59,908 nucleotides of DNA. Origin: Meiothermus sp. Its GTDB lineage: Bacteria > Deinococcota > Deinococci > Deinococcales > Thermaceae. Under the pieces are notes generated by a model. It was given only the letters and a program-made list of their open reading frames with translations. It was not told the DNA's origin and searched no databases. The stretch is taken from contig NZ_JANWVH010000007.1 in assembly GCF_025056915.1 (NCBI RefSeq), positions 1 through 59,908 of the forward strand, in the 5' to 3' direction. Each line of letters starts with the position of its first letter. Position 1 is the stretch's first letter. The position numbers and the translations under genes are program-made. This document shows, one piece after another, positions 36,389 through 45,688 of the stretch.

Positions 36389-37699
36389 ATGGAACGGAGG
36401 TATTTTGGAACCGATGGGGTGCGGGGCGTTGCGGGCGAACCGCCGCTGACGCCAGAGTTTGTGCTCCGGCTGGGCCAGGCTGCGGGTGCATTTTTCAAAA
36501 GCACGGTCAGGAGACCGGTTGTCTTGCTGGGCAAGGACACCCGACAATCCTGCGACATGCTCGAGGCCGCCCTGGCCGCAGGCCTGATGTCGCAGGGGGT
36601 GCGGGTCGAGCACCTGGGGGTGCTGCCGACCCCAGGGGTGGCCTACCTGACCCGGGCCCTGGGGGCTACCGCCGGGGTGATGATTTCGGCCAGCCACAAC
36701 CCTTACCAGGACAACGGCATCAAGTTTTTCAGCGCCGCCGGAGACAAGCTGCCCGACGAGGCCGAAGCCCAGATTGAAGGGCTGCTGAACCAGGAGTTCA
36801 AAACCGATGGCATCGGCACGGTCTCCGACTTCCGCGAGGCCGAGCGGATGTACCTGGACTTTCTGGCTTCCAAAGGGGGCAGCCTGGAAGGGCTTAAGGT
36901 GGCCCTGGACACTGCCAACGGTGCGACCTTCCGCCTGGCCCACCGCCTGTTTCAGCGGCTGGGGGCCGAGGTGTTTGTGATGTTCAACACCCCCGATGGG
37001 CGCAACATCAACAAGGGTTGTGGCTCGACCCACCCGGAGTTTCTGCGGCAGCAGGTGGTGGAGATGGGTTTTGATGTGGGGGTGGCCTTTGACGGCGACG
37101 GCGACCGGGCCATCCTGGTAGACCGGCGGGGGCGTGAGTTCCACGGCGACCACGTGCTCTACCTGAACGCCATGATGCGACGGGAGCCGGGGGTGGTGGG
37201 CACCCTGATGAGCAACATGGGCCTCGAGGTCAAGCTGCGCGAGGCCGGCATCAACTTCTACCGCACCGCCGTGGGCGACCGCTACGTCTACGAAAAGCTC
37301 AAGGCCGCGGCCCTATCCCTGGGGGGTGAACAGAGCGGGCATGTGCTGTTCCTCGACCACGCCCCCACCGGCGACGGTATGCTTACGGCCATCCTGACCC
37401 TGAAGGCCATGCGGGAGTCCGGGCGCGACCTGGCCGAATGGTACGAGGCCCTGCCGATGTACCCCCAGCTCCTCAAAAACGTGCGGGTGCGCGACAAGCA
37501 CGGCCTGATGAAAAACGGCGAACTGCACGCGGCCATTCAGCGGGCGGAAAGCCAGCTGGCCGGGCTTGGCCGGGTCAATGTGCGGCCCTCGGGCACCGAG
37601 CCGCTGGTGCGGGTGATGGTCGAAGGGCCGGCAGAACTGATTGAGCCGGTCTCCTCGGAGCTGGTCGCCCTGGTCGAACGCCTGGATGCTGCAAAATAG
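36389..37699 (+). CDS. glmM: Phosphoglucosamine mutase
   Basis: 436 residues. Converts glucosamine-6-P to glucosamine-1-P for peptidoglycan precursors. RRYFGTDGVRGVAGEPPLTP at the N-terminus, phosphoserine loop GVMISASHNPYQDNGIKFF near 95, Mg loop DVGVAFDGDGDRAILVD and sugar loop GGEQSGHVLF. The tail NVRPSGTEPLVRVMVEG is the phosphate-binding domain. Confidence 0.96.
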   Translation: MERRYFGTDGVRGVAGEPPLTPEFVLRLGQAAGAFFKSTVRRPVVLLGKDTRQSCDMLEAALAAGLMSQGVRVEHLGVLPTPGVAYLTRALGATAGVMISASHNPYQDNGIKFFSAAGDKLPDEAEAQIEGLLNQEFKTDGIGTVSDFREAERMYLDFLASKGGSLEGLKVALDTANGATFRLAHRLFQRLGAEVFVMFNTPDGRNINKGCGSTHPEFLRQQVVEMGFDVGVAFDGDGDRAILVDRRGREFHGDHVLYLNAMMRREPGVVGTLMSNMGLEVKLREAGINFYRTAVGDRYVYEKLKAAALSLGGEQSGHVLFLDHAPTGDGMLTAILTLKAMRESGRDLAEWYEALPMYPQLLKNVRVRDKHGLMKNGELHAAIQRAESQLAGLGRVNVRPSGTEPLVRVMVEGPAELIEPVSSELVALVERLDAAK

Positions 37700-37723
37700 G
37701 GAGTTGATACCTGGGGCTCACTT

Positions 37724-38131
37724 ATGAACATACGCTTGCCCCTGACCGTTCGCTACGCTGAGACCGATGCGATGGGGGTGGTGCACCACAGCAGCTATGT
37801 GGTCTGGCTCGAGGCCGCGCGGGTGGAATGGCTCGAGCGGATTGGCCTGCCCTACCCCCAGATTGAAGCCCAGGGCCTGGCCTTTGCGGTCATTGAGCTT
37901 GGTCTAATCTATCGCAACCCCGCCCGCTTCGGGGAGCGGGTCGAGGTCGAAACCTGGCTTTCTCAGGCTTCTTCTCGCACCTTGCGCTACGAGTACCGGG
38001 TCTGGCGCGGCGAAACTTTGCTGGCCGAGGGTTTCACCCGGCATCTGTGCCAGGATGCGCGAGGTCGAGCGGTGCGAATCCCCCCCGGCATTGCAGACCA
38101 CCTGCTACAGCACCTGCTTCCGTCGAACTGA
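37724..38131 (+). CDS. Acyl-CoA thioesterase, YbgC/4-hydroxybenzoyl-CoA type
   Basis: 135 residues, hot-dog fold. LTVRYAETDAMGVVHHSSYVVWLEAARVEW carries the catalytic Asp of the YbgC motif (RYAETDAMG) and HHxxY. Cytoplasmic. Lies 24 bases after glmM, probably cotranscribed. Substrate uncertain. Confidence 0.88.
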   Translation: MNIRLPLTVRYAETDAMGVVHHSSYVVWLEAARVEWLERIGLPYPQIEAQGLAFAVIELGLIYRNPARFGERVEVETWLSQASSRTLRYEYRVWRGETLLAEGFTRHLCQDARGRAVRIPPGIADHLLQHLLPSN

Positions 38132-38159
38132 AAATGTCCGGGCCGTACCCTGGTGATGT

Positions 38160-38498
38160 ATGGGAAAGACCAGGGAACAGTCCAGATTCATCAGCGACCG
38201 GGAGCTGCGGCTGACGGCGGCGGTGTATGCCCGCTTGGGGGTGGTGCCCTATTTGAAGGAGCATGGGCGTTTGCCTGATCGCATCGGCGGCCCCTGGAAT
38301 ATCATCCCTATGCGGCTGGTTATCCAGGAGCGGGGCACCGATCCGGTGCTCACCGATGACGAACGTCTGGTCTATGAGGCCATTTTGCGCGAAGGCCGGC
38401 TGCCGGGGGGTTCGGTGGTTTTGCTGGATGAGGAAAAAGAGAGCCAGCCCGAAAAGAAAACGAAATCGGCTAGGGCCCCCAAAAAACAGCGGCGATGA
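38160..38498 (+). CDS. Hypothetical protein
   Basis: 112 residues, MGKTREQSRFISDRELRLTA with a middle GVVPYLKEHGRLPDRIGGPW and a Lys/Ala-rich tail. Soluble, basic at the C-terminus. Codon use and spacing (28 bases after the thioesterase) look genuine. I recognise no family. Confidence 0.65.
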   Translation: MGKTREQSRFISDRELRLTAAVYARLGVVPYLKEHGRLPDRIGGPWNIIPMRLVIQERGTDPVLTDDERLVYEAILREGRLPGGSVVLLDEEKESQPEKKTKSARAPKKQRR

Positions 38499-38556
38499 CC
38501 CGGCCCAGGGACAGGCGGTGCGGGGTGGGGACGAGCTGAACAAACCGGGCCAGGAA

Positions 38557-38665
38557 TGTCGCTCTTGGGCGCAAGACCTGGCCTTGCGGCTTTGTTGCGC
38601 TTGGGGCCGCGATGGTTTTTTCCAGAACAAAGCCCTCTCGAGGTCGAATGGTTTCAAACACGCGT
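38557..38665 (+). repeat. Degenerate MITE-like copy
   Basis: Left part GTCGCTCTTGGGCGCAAGAC then CTGGCC, and core TTCCAGAACAAAGC with CTCTCGAGGTCGAATGG, parallel copy A in order. The right terminal repeat is unrecognisable, so this is a decayed copy by inference. Confidence 0.35.
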
Positions 38666-38779
38666 AGAGGGTTGCGCTCGGATAGGCGCTCTTGACCCCG
38701 GTTTTGGGTTTGGCCTCGGGTCTGGTTTTTGGGGAGTCCCCGCGCTACCCGCGCTGGGCAAAACTTGGCCGCACAGTTA

Positions 38780-38972
38780 GAGCGCCCTTCACATATTGTG
38801 AGCCATTCGAGTTCAAGAAAGCCCGGTTCTGAACAGAACCGTGGCCGCCTGGAAACTCGAACACATGCGTCTCGGCCCAGACAGAACGCCGACAAGCGCG
38901 CCTCACCTCGGTGAGGCACGTCTCTTTGTCCCTTCTCGTTTTCGCGGGCGGCCACGTCGGTGAAGAGCGCGA
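38780..38972 (-). mobile_element. MITE-like repeat, copy D (long form)
   Basis: 193 bp with TA on both sides (38778-38779 and 38973-38974). Ends GAGCGCCCTTCACA and GGTGAAGAGCGCGA. Contains the core reverse-complemented relative to A, plus the long-form interior with the GCCTCACctcgGTGAGGC hairpin and ACACATGCGTCTCGGCCCAG. It lies just upstream of the aminotransferase. Confidence 0.8.
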
Positions 38973-39039
38973 TAGAAGCCCGCAAGGCGCAAGCAGAAAA
39001 GGCCCGGGCGCTTGCAGCATGATAAACTCGAGGCCGACC

Positions 39040-40275
39040 ATGACCATCTTTGAGCAGTTCGAGCGGCACATCAATCCCGGTCTGGCAGGGCTTCTGCGCT
39101 TTACCGGTTTGGATAAAGTGGAGTCCCACGCCGAGGGGGTATACGTTTGGGATACCGAAGGCAAGCGCTACCTGGACTTTCTGGGGCTTTATGGCACCCT
39201 TTCGCTGGGGCACCGGCACCCCAGGGTGATTGAAGCGGTCAAGGCTCAGCTCGAGCGGATGCCCATGTCGGTGCGGGTACTAATTTCCGAGCCGACCACC
39301 CGGCTGGCGGCCCGCCTGGCCGAGATTACCCCCGGTGAGCTGTCCATGGTCTATTTCGGCAACTCCGGCACCGAAGGGGTGGAGGCGGCGCTCAAATTTG
39401 CCCGCTTCTACACCCGCAAACCGGGCTTCATCACCACCCAGGGGGGCTACCACGGCAAGACCTTGGGGGCCCTTTCGGTGACGCCGCGCGAGCACTACCA
39501 GCTGCCGGCCAGGCCTCTGGTGCCTGGGGTGACGGTGGTGCCCTTTGGCGACGCCCAGGCCATCGAGGAGGCCATTGGCCCCGACACCGCGGCGGTGATT
39601 GTGGAGCCCATCCAGGGCGAAGGGGGCATCCGGGTACCACCCGATGGGTACCTGCGCGAGGTGCGGCGCATCACCCGCGAAAAAGGCGTGGTGATGATTG
39701 CTGACGAGGTGCAGACCGGCTTAGGACGCACCGGGCGGCTCTGGGCGGTGGACTGGGAAGAGGTCGAGCCGGACATTCTAGTGAGCGCCAAGGCCCTGGG
39801 GGGTGGGGTGATGCCCATCTCGGCGACCATCTGCCGCCCGGAGATTCTCGGCATTTATAAGACCGAGCCCCTGATTCACTCCACCACCTTTGGGGGCAAC
39901 CCGCTGGCTGCGGCGGCGGCCCTGGCGGCCATCGAGGTCACGCTGTCCGAGGACATCCCCTCGAGGGCGGCCCAGATGGGCGATTATCTGCTGGGCCAGC
40001 TGGCCGGGCTGCAAAAGGCCTACCCCGAGTTCATCCAGGAGGTGCGGGGGCGGGGCCTGCTGGTGGGCCTCGAGTTCAGCGATGCCGATATCGGCGCGGT
40101 GGTGGTGGCCGAACTGGCTTCGCGGGGGGTGCTGACCGCTTTTGGCCTGAACAATCCCAAGGTGGTTCGCTTGGAACCCCCGCTGATTGTGGAGAAAGCC
40201 CACATAGACCAGTGCATCGAGGCACTGGATGGAGCGTTGAAAGCCACCCAGCTGGCCTTCGAGGGGGTATTGTAG
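39040..40275 (+). CDS. Class III aminotransferase (ornithine/putrescine/acetylornithine type)
   Basis: 411 residues, PLP-dependent. Blocks: LGLYGTLSLGHRHPRVIEAV, YFGNSGTEGVEAALKFARFY, GGYHGKTLGALSVTP, IADEVQTGLGRTGRL with the Asp that binds the pyridine nitrogen, and the PLP lysine in LVSAKALGGGVMP. The pattern is closest to putrescine or ornithine aminotransferases as I recall them; the substrate is not settled. ATG 39040 has GAGG seven bases before it; an earlier ATG at 39019 lacks one. Confidence 0.87.
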   Translation: MTIFEQFERHINPGLAGLLRFTGLDKVESHAEGVYVWDTEGKRYLDFLGLYGTLSLGHRHPRVIEAVKAQLERMPMSVRVLISEPTTRLAARLAEITPGELSMVYFGNSGTEGVEAALKFARFYTRKPGFITTQGGYHGKTLGALSVTPREHYQLPARPLVPGVTVVPFGDAQAIEEAIGPDTAAVIVEPIQGEGGIRVPPDGYLREVRRITREKGVVMIADEVQTGLGRTGRLWAVDWEEVEPDILVSAKALGGGVMPISATICRPEILGIYKTEPLIHSTTFGGNPLAAAAALAAIEVTLSEDIPSRAAQMGDYLLGQLAGLQKAYPEFIQEVRGRGLLVGLEFSDADIGAVVVAELASRGVLTAFGLNNPKVVRLEPPLIVEKAHIDQCIEALDGALKATQLAFEGVL

Positions 40276-40295
40276 AGCCTGGGGTTTCCCCATCT

Positions 40296-42734
40296 ATGCT
40301 TGAAGAGCAGATTTACGCCTACTTCAAAAAACACCCCAAAAAGCGTTTCAGCCTGCGTGAGGTGGTGCGGGGCCTAGGCCTCGACAAGGACCAGGCCAAA
40401 GCAGCCCTGGACTTGCTGGTGGCCGAGGGCAAGGTGCTCGAGCCCCGCCGCAAGCTCTATGCGCTGCCCGAGGCCCAGGCCCGCAAGGGTCTGGAAGGTC
40501 GGCTGCAAGCCCACCCGGCGGGCTTCGCGTTTGTCGTTCCTAGCAGTCCGGACCTGCCCGACCTGTACATTCCCAAGGGCCACCTGCAGGGAGCCTGGCA
40601 TGGCGACCGGGTGCGGGCCGAGCCGCGTCCGCCGGGCCGGGATGGCAAGCCCTGGGGGGTGGTGGTGGAGGTGCTCGAGCGGGCCAACCGCCAGGTGGTA
40701 GGCCGGCTTTATTTCAAACAGGGCTTTGCCTGGCTCAAGCCCGACGATGCCCGGCTGCCCGCCCTCAAGCTGCGCCCCGAGGGGCTAGAGGGCCTCGAGG
40801 GGGGGGCCAGGCTGGCCGCAAAGGTGGTTTTTCCCGAGGGCAAGGGCGCGGAGCCTTTTGGCGAGGTCTCGGCTTATCTGGGCCAGGGCGATAGCCCCGA
40901 GGTCGAGACCGAGGCCATCATCGCCAAATACGAGCTACCCAGCGTATTCTCGCCCGAAGCCCTGGCCGAAGCCGAGCGGGTGGCGCATCTGGACGAGCGG
41001 GAGCTGGCCCGGCGCGAGGACTTTCGCTCGCTCAGGGTTTTTACCATAGACGGCCCCGACGCCAAGGATTTCGACGACGCCATTCACCTAGAACTTCTGC
41101 CCAACGGCCACTACCGGGTCGGCATCCACATTGCCGATGTCTCCCACTATGTGCGGGAGTTTTCCCCCCTCGACCACGAGGCCTACGCCCGGGCGACCAG
41201 CGTCTACCTGCCGGGCCGGGTGTTGCCCATGCTGCCTGAGCCACTTTCCAACGGCATCTGTTCACTCAAACCCTACGAAGACCGGCTGGTGCTCTCGGTA
41301 CTTTTGGAACTGACCCCCAAAGGCAAGGTCAAAGACTACCGCTTTGCCGAGGGCGTCATCCGGAGCGTGGCCCGCCTGACCTACCCCGAGGTGGAGGCTT
41401 TCGCGGCCTCGCTGGAAGACCCCAAAAGCACCCCAAGCCCCACTCCACCCGACTGGAGCGAGGCCCTCAAAGCTGACCTGGCCCACCTGCTCAAGCTGAC
41501 CCACACCCTCAAAGAACGCCGCCTGGAACAGGGTGCACTTGATTTTCACTTCACCGAGGTCAAGGTCGAGGTGGGCGAGGACGGCAGCCTGCATCTGATC
41601 CCCCAGCAAGAGCCCAGGGCCCGCAGCTTGATTGAAGAGCTGATGCTCCTGGCCAACCGCACGGTAGCCCGGCACCTCGCCGAACGGCAGATTCCCGCGC
41701 TGTTTCGCGTCCACGAAGACCCCAGCGAAGAGGCCTACAACAAGCTGGTAGCGGCGCTGGGCAAGCTGGGCTACAGCCTGCCGGGGGGCGAGCTGAGTCC
41801 CAAAGCCCTGCAAAGCATCCTCAGGAAAGCCGAGGGCCGGCCCGAGGCCCCGGTGGTTTCGACCCTCTTGCTGCGCTCGTTGCGCCTGGCCCGCTACGCA
41901 GCCGAGAACCTGGGCCATTTCGGCCTGGCGGCGGAGCACTACCTGCACTTTACCAGCCCCATCCGCCGCTACCCCGACCTGGTGGTGCACCGGGTCTTGC
42001 GGGCGCTGTTGCACCGAAAGGCGGGGCCCGCCCAGCGGGAAGACTGGGCCAGGCGGTTTCCCAAAATTGCCGAGCACACCTCCGAACGAGAGCGGGCCGC
42101 CGAAAATGCCGAGCGAGAGCTGACCAAGTACTACCAGTGCCTGTGGGCTGAGCGACACCGGGGCGAGGTTTACCAGGGCACGGTTTCCGGCGTGACCGGC
42201 TTTGGGGTGTTTGTGAGCCTGAGCAACGGGGTAGAGGGTATGATTCGGCTGGGCGCTTTGGAGGACGACCACTACCACTACCACGAAGACCTGCTGGCCT
42301 TAGAAGGGCTTCGCAGCAAGCGCCGCATACGCATTGGAGACGAGATGGAAGTGAAAATCGCGGGGGCCAACCCTTCGGCCCGACAGATTGACCTTGTGCC
42401 AACCGAGAAGTTTTACGATGAATCCAAGCCTGCCTCGAGCCCACCCAGCCCAAAGCGTTCCAAAAGGCCAGGGGCTTCAAGCAAAAAGCCAGCCACAGGG
42501 GCCTCCAAGAGCGGCTCGCGCAAGGTGGTGGCGACCGAGCCCAAAAGCCCGGCCCCGCACACCAAAGCTCGCTCGAGGCGGGTGGTCGGCCCGCCCAACG
42601 AACGCAAGGGCTTCAGCAAGCCGGTCAAGGTGAAGGTGCAGAAAATCTACTTTGGCGCCTGGGGGGCCGAGCCCGCCAAAGACGAAAGCCCGGACAAGCC
42701 CAAAACCAGGAAAAAACGCCGCAAGCGGCGCTAG
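40296..42734 (+). CDS. rnr: Ribonuclease R
   Basis: 812 residues, processive 3'-5' exoribonuclease. N-terminal winged-helix-like segment (SLREVVRGLGLDKDQAKAAL), cold-shock-like domains, RNB domain with the catalytic aspartates FTIDGPDAKDFDDAIHLELL near residue 250, RNB end HFTSPIRRYPDLVVHRVLRA, S1 domain YQGTVSGVTGFGVFVSLSNG near 630 and a long Lys/Ser/Pro tail from about 710. The TAG stop lies in the CTAG sequence that borders the IS element. Confidence 0.95.
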   Translation: MLEEQIYAYFKKHPKKRFSLREVVRGLGLDKDQAKAALDLLVAEGKVLEPRRKLYALPEAQARKGLEGRLQAHPAGFAFVVPSSPDLPDLYIPKGHLQGAWHGDRVRAEPRPPGRDGKPWGVVVEVLERANRQVVGRLYFKQGFAWLKPDDARLPALKLRPEGLEGLEGGARLAAKVVFPEGKGAEPFGEVSAYLGQGDSPEVETEAIIAKYELPSVFSPEALAEAERVAHLDERELARREDFRSLRVFTIDGPDAKDFDDAIHLELLPNGHYRVGIHIADVSHYVREFSPLDHEAYARATSVYLPGRVLPMLPEPLSNGICSLKPYEDRLVLSVLLELTPKGKVKDYRFAEGVIRSVARLTYPEVEAFAASLEDPKSTPSPTPPDWSEALKADLAHLLKLTHTLKERRLEQGALDFHFTEVKVEVGEDGSLHLIPQQEPRARSLIEELMLLANRTVARHLAERQIPALFRVHEDPSEEAYNKLVAALGKLGYSLPGGELSPKALQSILRKAEGRPEAPVVSTLLLRSLRLARYAAENLGHFGLAAEHYLHFTSPIRRYPDLVVHRVLRALLHRKAGPAQREDWARRFPKIAEHTSERERAAENAERELTKYYQCLWAERHRGEVYQGTVSGVTGFGVFVSLSNGVEGMIRLGALEDDHYHYHEDLLALEGLRSKRRIRIGDEMEVKIAGANPSARQIDLVPTEKFYDESKPASSPPSPKRSKRPGASSKKPATGASKSGSRKVVATEPKSPAPHTKARSRRVVGPPNERKGFSKPVKVKVQKIYFGAWGAEPAKDESPDKPKTRKKRRKRR

Positions 42735-43592
42735 AGTGTGTCTGAATAGCCGCCTCACACGAATTTAGCCAGGCGAGCGAGCATGATGCGGGTCATGCAG
42801 GCGTAGATGATGGCCTCAGTGGTGCGGGCAAAGCGTTCGAAATCACGGGTGAGCCGGCGGAAGCCAGTCAGCCATGCAAAGGTGCGCTCAATCACCCAGC
42901 GCCGTGGAGCGGGCACAAAGCCGGGTTCCCCAGGTTTGCCCAGACCTTGGGAGACCTCGACCTCGAGGGGGAGGTTTGCAGCTACCCAGTCAATGAAGCT
43001 ACCCCTGAAGCCCTGATCTACCCAGAGTTTGAGCAGGGTGGGGAAGTCCAAAAAGGCCTCTTGGAGCAGCTGGATTCCCCCAGCCCCCTCGTGCGTATCG
43101 GCTTTGAGTACTTTAGCTTTGAGCACCAGCCCCAGGGTGTCGGTGAGGATGAAACGTTTGCGTCCCTTGACCCTCTTGTGTCCATCAAACCCGCATTGCC
43201 CACCCTGACGACCGGTCTTGGCACTCTGGCTATCTACGATCCCAGCGGTGGGCTCGGGGTGTTTCCTGGAGGCCACCCTTACCTGCACCCGGAGGCTCCC
43301 GTTGATCCGTTCCCAAGTTCCATCCAGACTCCACACCCTGAAGTAGTGGTAGGCGGTCTGCCAGGGCATGTGGTCGGCGGGCATCAACCGCCAGGCACAG
43401 CCTCCTCTGAGCACGTAGAAAATAGCGTTCAAGACCAGGTGCCAATCCCACTTGCGTCTGGGATGAGGCTTCAGTTCGGGCAGCAGGGGCTTCAACACCT
43501 CGTATTCCTTTGTGCTAAGATCGCTGGGGTAGTTGGTCATTGCAAACACTAAACTACCCCTTTTTCCCTTGATAACCTATTCAGACACGCTC
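42734..43592. mobile_element. IS5-family insertion sequence between rnr and vanW
   Basis: About 858 bp. Terminal inverted repeats GAGTGTGTCTGAATAG (left) and the complement of CTATTCAGACACGCTC (right), one mismatch. Flanked by CTAG on both sides (42731-42734, 43592-43595), i.e. a TA or CTAG target duplication. One transposase gene on (-). Looks intact. Confidence 0.88.
42755..43540 (-). CDS. IS5-family transposase
   Basis: 261 residues from ATG 43540 (MTNYPSDLSTKEYEVLKPLL). N-terminal DUF4096-like segment (WHLVLNAIFYVLRGGCAWRL), then DDE domain: GIVDSQSAKT (first Asp), LWVDQGFRG (second Asp), RRWVIERTFAWLTGFRRLTRDFER (Glu with the YREK-like helix). A GTG at 43549 is a possible alternative start. 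The gene fills the element. Full length, so the IS may be active. Confidence 0.92.
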   Translation of the reverse strand: MTNYPSDLSTKEYEVLKPLLPELKPHPRRKWDWHLVLNAIFYVLRGGCAWRLMPADHMPWQTAYHYFRVWSLDGTWERINGSLRVQVRVASRKHPEPTAGIVDSQSAKTGRQGGQCGFDGHKRVKGRKRFILTDTLGLVLKAKVLKADTHEGAGGIQLLQEAFLDFPTLLKLWVDQGFRGSFIDWVAANLPLEVEVSQGLGKPGEPGFVPAPRRWVIERTFAWLTGFRRLTRDFERFARTTEAIIYACMTRIMLARLAKFV

Positions 43593-44773
43593 TAGCGGTT
43601 GCGGGCCGGGCGCAGGGCGTTCTGGGTGGGCAGGCGGTAGCCGTGGTGGCCGGGCGCGTCGTCGGTGGCGGCGGTAATCACCCGGCCCGAGCGCAGGCGG
43701 GTGCCCTCGCCCACCAGCCAGACCGCGCCCCAGGGGCGGTAGGTGCTGGAGAGGGTGTCCTTGGTCACCTTGCCGTTCGTAAAGCGGATGGTGCGGTAGA
43801 CGTTCACCGTGGCCCCCTCGGCGGCCCAGTCCACCTGCACAAAGCGCTGGGCGGGCAGCTCCGGGCTCACGATAAAGCGGGTGGGCGGGGCCGGGGTGCG
43901 GCTCAGGGTCACCGGGTTGCTCCAGCTGACCGTACGGTCCTTGGTGCCGAACACGCGGAAGGTGAGGCGGCTGCCGCTCACGCTGCTCTGGATGAGCAGG
44001 TGGCCGGGGGTGTCGTTTTTGAACTTGAGGTCGAGGTAGGGCAGAAACACCGCCGCGTCCAGGCCGGTCGGCTGGTAGTAGCGCACCTGGTAGCTGTGCG
44101 GGCGGCGCTGCACGATGGGCAGCCCCGCGAAGTAGGCCGAGCGGAAAAGGGTGGTGGAGACCTGGCACATGCCCCCGCCCACGCCCTCCACGGTCTGTTC
44201 GCCGGAGATCACGAAGGCTTTTTTGAAGCCGGTGCGCTCGGAGACCTCGCCCATGGCCCGGGCAAAGGAGAAGGTCTCGCCAGGAGCAATCTGCACCCCG
44301 TTCAGGCGGCTGGCCCCCAGGGCGATGTTGAAGCGCCGCTCGTAAGAAGAACCCCCGAAGGAGGTGGTGGCCTCGGCCAAGAGCTGGCGGATGCCCAGGT
44401 TGTAGTAGTAGGGTGCACCCCGGCTCGAGAGGGTGTGCGCGACCGGCAACAAGAACTCGTCCTGCTTGTTTTTGACGGCCTCGAGGTAGCGCTTCTTGGC
44501 CTCGGCTAAGGCAAAGCTATGGCCCATCTGGTCCACCAGCACCCAGTCTTTGAGGGTTTCGTCGAAAATCCAGCGGGCTTCCCGCGCGGGCCGGCTGGCC
44601 CTGGCCAGCAGGGCCTCGAGCTGGCCCACCCCGGCAATCTTGATGCGCTGGGGGGTGCCCACCGTGACAATCTGGCCCTTCTCAATGCGGTTCTCGAGGG
44701 CGTAGTAAATGCCATCTGCCCCGGCCAGGGCAGCAGAAATCCATAAAAAAACAACGAGGGCGGCTGTCCTCAT
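43592..44773 (-). CDS. Secreted VanW-family protein
   Basis: 393 residues with a signal peptide (MRTAALVVFLWISAALAGA). The VanW domain is clear at about 160-290: FNIALGASRLNGVQIAPGET, GVGGGMCQVSTTLFRSAYFA, RRPHSYQVRYYQPTGLDAAV and LDLKFKNDTPGHLLIQ. The family is linked to glycopeptide-resistance clusters, but its biochemistry is unknown; an envelope role is inferred. Its stop TAG uses the CTAG at 43592-43595 bordering the IS. Confidence 0.9.
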   Translation of the reverse strand: MRTAALVVFLWISAALAGADGIYYALENRIEKGQIVTVGTPQRIKIAGVGQLEALLARASRPAREARWIFDETLKDWVLVDQMGHSFALAEAKKRYLEAVKNKQDEFLLPVAHTLSSRGAPYYYNLGIRQLLAEATTSFGGSSYERRFNIALGASRLNGVQIAPGETFSFARAMGEVSERTGFKKAFVISGEQTVEGVGGGMCQVSTTLFRSAYFAGLPIVQRRPHSYQVRYYQPTGLDAAVFLPYLDLKFKNDTPGHLLIQSSVSGSRLTFRVFGTKDRTVSWSNPVTLSRTPAPPTRFIVSPELPAQRFVQVDWAAEGATVNVYRTIRFTNGKVTKDTLSSTYRPWGAVWLVGEGTRLRSGRVITAATDDAPGHHGYRLPTQNALRPARNR

Positions 44774-45026
44774 GTACTTAATCTAAACCAATTCTGTGTA
44801 AAAGGCGTGTCATTTGGCCGGCGCAATGCTTAATGCCCTTTTCATCTTAGAAGTCAGCCACCGTGAACCATTGAAGGTCGCGTCTGGGGGTTGCAGGTCG
44901 CAAGTCCCATGTCGTGAACAAAAGCCCGCACCTCGGATTATCTTTGCTTGAAACCTTTGCAAGCCCTGGCGAGGCGGAAAGCAGAGCTATGGAGGTAGAT
45001 TGGTGCTCGCACCCAGCCTCACATTA
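44774..45026. other. Intergenic region between vanW and trmH
   Basis: 253 bases. TAGATT six bases before the vanW ATG may be its -10. The middle has GGTTGCAGGTCGCAAGTC, a filler-like sequence also echoed near 52650. No gene seen. Confidence 0.3.
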
Positions 45027-45656
45027 TTACAGGCCTCGAGCCTGCCGCATCGTCCAGTGCTCCAGCACCTCGGCATAGCGCTCAGGGGACAGACGGGGCT
45101 GGTTGTAAAATCCCGCCTGCAAGCGCTGCCGCTGGGCCTCGAACAGGATCACCGCCGCCGCCACCGACACGTTCAGGCTCTGCACCATGCCCATCATGGG
45201 AATCTGGATATGCCCGTCCGAAAGCTCGGCGGCCTCCGGCGAGACCCCCCACTTCTCGGTGCCCAGCAGGATGCAGGTCGGACGGGTGTAGTCGGCCTCG
45301 CGGTAGTCCAGCGCCCGCTCGGAAAAATGCGCGGCCAAGACCTGAAACCCCTGGGCCTTCAAGTGGGCCAGGGCTGAGGCGGTGTCTTCGTGAAGCTGTA
45401 GCCCCACCCACTTGGCCGCCGAGCCGGAGGTCTCGTTGTAGGTTTTGCCTTGCAGGCTCAGGCCCTCGGCGGCCTCGAGGTCGGGAAGGCCGTGCTTGGC
45501 CGGAATTGCATGGGCTTCCAGCACCCCCACCGCATCGCAGGAGCGCAGGATGGCCGAGAAGTTGTGGGGCTTGTGCACCCGTTCCATCAGCACCGTCAGG
45601 TCGGGCTGGCGTTTGTCCAGCACTGCACGCATTCTGGCGAGGCGTTCCGGCGTCAC
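45027..45656 (-). CDS. trmH: tRNA (guanosine-2'-O-)-methyltransferase TrmH
   Basis: 209 residues. Methylates Gm18 in the D-loop; SPOUT fold. Very close to Thermus TrmH as I recall: [66 protein letters not shown] and the trefoil-knot SAM site [23 protein letters not shown] start; a TACAAT box ends eight bases upstream, suggesting a leaderless mRNA. Confidence 0.94.
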   Translation of the reverse strand: MTPERLARMRAVLDKRQPDLTVLMERVHKPHNFSAILRSCDAVGVLEAHAIPAKHGLPDLEAAEGLSLQGKTYNETSGSAAKWVGLQLHEDTASALAHLKAQGFQVLAAHFSERALDYREADYTRPTCILLGTEKWGVSPEAAELSDGHIQIPMMGMVQSLNVSVAAAVILFEAQRQRLQAGFYNQPRLSPERYAEVLEHWTMRQARGL

Positions 45657-45664
45657 AAGGGCCT

Positions 45665-45670
45665 ATTGTA
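45665..45670 (-). promoter_or_regulatory. -10 element of trmH
   Basis: TACAAT on the (-) strand with exactly eight bases to the GTG start and no Shine-Dalgarno. It lies in the 32-base gap between the divergent trmH and quinone oxidoreductase genes. Confidence 0.45.
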
Positions 45671-45688
45671 TCGTGCCAAAATAGCGGT

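Larger units (their letters stand above)
38499..39039. other. Intergenic region with two MITE copies
   Basis: 541 bases. 38557-38665 is a strongly decayed MITE (GTCGCTCTTG...GACCTGGCC, then CAGAACAAAGC and CTCGAGGTCGAATGG). 38780-38972 is a complete long-form MITE. The remainder has no supported gene. Confidence 0.5.

Noticed and set aside
38911..39039. N-terminal extension of the aminotransferase
   Set aside because: It would be encoded by MITE copy D; the Shine-Dalgarno and family alignment support ATG 39040.
45506..45688. Longer upstream start of the quinone oxidoreductase
   Set aside because: The extra 61 residues are antisense to trmH and do not resemble the family; ATG 45689 gives the normal MKAIVV start.
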